This document shows, one piece after another, positions 62,194-64,000 of a stretch of 64,000 nucleotides of DNA. Below the pieces are notes generated by a model. The model had not been told where the DNA came from. It saw only the letters and a list, made by a program, of their open reading frames with translations, and made no database searches. How positions within the stretch are numbered: position 1 is the first letter of the stretch; the number at the start of each line of letters is the position of its first letter. The DNA comes from Achromobacter pestifer. Lineage in GTDB: Bacteria; Pseudomonadota; Gammaproteobacteria; Burkholderiales; Burkholderiaceae_B. The stretch is from positions 1,116,001-1,180,000 of the forward strand of contig NZ_CP053985.1 in assembly GCF_013267355.1 (NCBI RefSeq), in the 5' to 3' direction. The position numbers were made by a program, and so were the translations under genes.

Positions 62194-63268
62194 TTTCCTG
62201 AACCCCCTGCGCCTGCTGGCGGCGCTGGCCGTCCTGCTGCCACTGGCTGCTGGCCATGCCGCGGAAACCAGCGCCGCAGGCCTGGCGCTGGGTCCGGCCG
62301 ACAGCAGGAACGTGCTGGTCGTGCACGCCTCCAACAGCGTGCAGGTGTTCCGCGGCGTGCTGGAAGACTTCAGCAGCCTGAATCCCGGCCTGCGCCTGGA
62401 GTACACCGAACTCTCCACGCAGGAGCTGTATGCCGAAACCGTCTCCCGCGCCGCGCAGGCGCCGGCCTCCAGATCGGGCCCCGACATCGTCATCAGCAGC
62501 GCCATGGACCTGCAGACCAAGCTGGTCAACGACGGCTACGCGCAGCCTCACGTTTCACCCGAGACCCGCGCCCTGCCAGCCTGGGCCAACTGGCGCGACG
62601 AGGTCTTCAGCATCGGCACCGATCCCATCGTCATGGTCTACAACACCAGCAAGCTCGCCCCCGCGCGGGCGCCGCGCACCCGGCGCGAGCTGCTGTCCTT
62701 GCTGCAGGCGCCGGACCAACCCCTGGCTGGCGCCATCTCCACCTACGACGTCGAGGGCAGCGGTATCGGCTACCTGGCAGCCACGCAGGACACGCGCCTG
62801 GACAGCATGGCCGGCGCACTGCTGGCCGAGCTGGGCCGCAACCGCGTCGCCGTCCACGCGTCCACGGAAGACGCGTTGGACAAGCTCGAACGTGGCGAGA
62901 TCACGCTGGCCTACAACCTGCTGGAGTCCTATACCCGCCACCGCATCGACCAGGGCGCGCCGCTGGCCATCGTGTATCCGCAGGACTACACGCTGATGCT
63001 GTCGCGCTCCGCCATCATCCCCAGGCTGGCGCCGCGCGGGGATCTGGGCGCGATGTTCCTGGACTACTTGCTGTCTGCGCGGGGTCAGGAAATGGTCGCG
63101 CGGCAGTCCGGCATGCGGCCGATAAGCGCCTCGGTCAACCCGGAAGCCGGTGTCCGGCCGGTGGGACTGGGCGTGGGGTTGCTGGTTTATCTGGATCCGC
63201 TCAAGAAGCGGCATTTCCTGGATCTGTGGCGCGCGGCCGTTCATCCGCCGGGCGCCGCCGCTCCCTGA
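62183..63268 (+). CDS. Periplasmic Fe3+/PgtC-type binding protein, probable accessory sensor
   Basis: 361-aa exported protein (LRLLAALAVLLPLAAGHAAE signal) of the AfuA/iron-type extracellular binding fold: VLVVHASNSVQVFRGVLEDF, YTELSTQELYAETV, GPDIVISSAMDLQTKLVNDG, NWRDEVFSIGTDPIVMVYN. It is made from the same mRNA as the kinase (11-bp overlap) and no permease is present. It more likely relays ligand binding to the kinase than transports, as PgtC does for phosphoglycerate sensing. Confidence 0.82.
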   Translation: MKLDFLNPLRLLAALAVLLPLAAGHAAETSAAGLALGPADSRNVLVVHASNSVQVFRGVLEDFSSLNPGLRLEYTELSTQELYAETVSRAAQAPASRSGPDIVISSAMDLQTKLVNDGYAQPHVSPETRALPAWANWRDEVFSIGTDPIVMVYNTSKLAPARAPRTRRELLSLLQAPDQPLAGAISTYDVEGSGIGYLAATQDTRLDSMAGALLAELGRNRVAVHASTEDALDKLERGEITLAYNLLESYTRHRIDQGAPLAIVYPQDYTLMLSRSAIIPRLAPRGDLGAMFLDYLLSARGQEMVARQSGMRPISASVNPEAGVRPVGLGVGLLVYLDPLKKRHFLDLWRAAVHPPGAAAP

Positions 63269-63564
63269 CCCCACGCTTGCGCGCGTGCTGGTGGAAATAC
63301 ACCGGTGCCTATGCACCAGATCAAGATCACGACTCGGCCCGCTACCGATCCGCCCTCAGGATTTTCATCTTTCCGGCAGATTTGCGAGGATAATTTCCGA
63401 TTGAGTCCCCGGCAGCCGACAGGCTTGCGCGCGGGCCACGCCGCCCCGGCCGCGCCGACACTCCGCAGCCGCGCGCCGCTCCCCCGCCAAGAAGGGAGCC
63501 ACCTACAACAATCTGTGACACGTAGCAGCGCTTGCGTTTGAACCAGAGTTGGAGGCACAAGAAA

Positions 63565-64000
63565 ATGGCCCAACACCAGATTGCCGTCCGGCGCGCGGTC
63601 GAAGCCCTGAACCACCTGACGGACCCCGATCCTCCCTGGCATGACATCCTGCGGACCGCGCGCGACATGGTGGGCGCCGACAGCGGCGCGCTCATCGTCT
63701 TCGACGCCCGGCACAAGCTGCTGAACCTGTTTTCCATCGGCTTTTCCGAAGCCTGCGCCGCGGAGTACCAGGACCATTACTACAGCTGCGACATCCTGGA
63801 ACGCGACTCGCGCCAGGCGCCTGCCGGCACCTGGCTGGACACCGCCCGCATGTATGACAGTTCACAGTTGCAGCGCAACGAGTTCTATGCGGACTTCATG
63901 CTCAAGCACCGCATGGCGCAGATCCTGTCGCTGGTCATCGAATCGAGCGCGGCGCTGCACGCCGCCATCGGCTTTCAGCGTTCGACCGTGGACAGCAAGG
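63565..64000 (+). CDS. LuxR-family regulator (partial, C-terminus off window)
   Basis: The visible 145 codons start at ATG 63565 behind TTGGAGG. They form a GAF-like sensor region: LNHLTDPDPPWHDILRTARDM, GADSGALIVFDARHKLLNLF, YYSCDILERDSRQAPAGTWL, FYADFMLKHRMAQILSLVIE. This N-terminus is typical of stand-alone LuxR-type HTH regulators of Alcaligenaceae, but the HTH lies beyond the window, so the family call is provisional. The 296-bp gap before it holds only a small GGTGC-CTAT-GCACC hairpin (63304-63317). Confidence 0.65.
   Translation, partial: MAQHQIAVRRAVEALNHLTDPDPPWHDILRTARDMVGADSGALIVFDARHKLLNLFSIGFSEACAAEYQDHYYSCDILERDSRQAPAGTWLDTARMYDSSQLQRNEFYADFMLKHRMAQILSLVIESSAALHAAIGFQRSTVDSK

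Overview
The window is GC-rich, densely packed bacterial DNA. Four orphan Bug/TctC periplasmic receptors, many peptide- and sulfonate-type ABC transporters, a PhaB-type reductase and a Ralstonia-style NorR site array point to a betaproteobacterium, most likely Alcaligenaceae (Bordetella/Achromobacter group). That assignment is inference from gene content. I saw no rRNA, tRNA, CRISPR array, transposase or prophage gene. Almost everything is accessory catabolism: a regulator, a transporter and a few enzymes, repeated about ten times.

Region 0-17 kb. A partial IclR regulator faces a Tat-exported Bug receptor and two coupled polysaccharide-deacetylase-like proteins, the second lacking its metal ligands. 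A C45 acyltransferase/peptidase and two paralogous family-5 binding proteins share the palindrome TTGGCGCCAA with a distant hydrolase-DppBC-DppDF-GntR operon, so they look like one GntR regulon. Nested inside is a GntR-allA-puuE-bug ureide cluster, preceded by a gene-free stretch with a perfect 31-bp inverted repeat.

Region 17-26 kb. DUF808 and DUF1272 genes are followed by a nitric-oxide module: ytfE with a sigma-54 promoter, divergent from norR, with three GGT-N7-ACC sites between them. Next is a LysR / CoA-transferase / acyl-CoA dehydrogenase cluster in which the dehydrogenase, lacking the usual catalytic Glu, is fused in frame to an AcuI-type acryloyl-CoA reductase.

Region 26-43 kb is the most interesting part. 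A LacI repressor with two operators sits between a 12-kb, 11-gene leftward operon (binding protein, HisD-like dehydrogenase, SDR, zinc alcohol dehydrogenase, two permeases, binding protein, ATPase, fused E1 alpha-beta, VOC protein, AcoC-like E2) and a rightward operon (YihU-like sulfolactaldehyde-reductase homologue, two permeases, SDR). The HisD/SDR/Zn-ADH trio resembles HpsN/HpsO/HpsP of dihydroxypropanesulfonate catabolism, and the YihU homologue keeps the sulfonate-binding residues. I propose a C3-sulfonate catabolic locus coupled to a 2-oxoacid-dehydrogenase-like complex.

Region 43-54 kb. A GntR regulator with twin ATGATGCATCAT sites faces a kinase, a class III phospho-lyase-type aminotransferase, a complete peptide-type ABC transporter, an HDAC-like amidohydrolase and an SDR. 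This looks like uptake and breakdown of a (possibly acetylated) hydroxylysine-like amino alcohol.

Region 54-64 kb. LysR, a sulfatase and a Bug receptor; a PhaB-type reductase; a CitMHS transporter divergent from a response regulator, histidine kinase and periplasmic protein module; and the start of a LuxR-type regulator cut by the window end.
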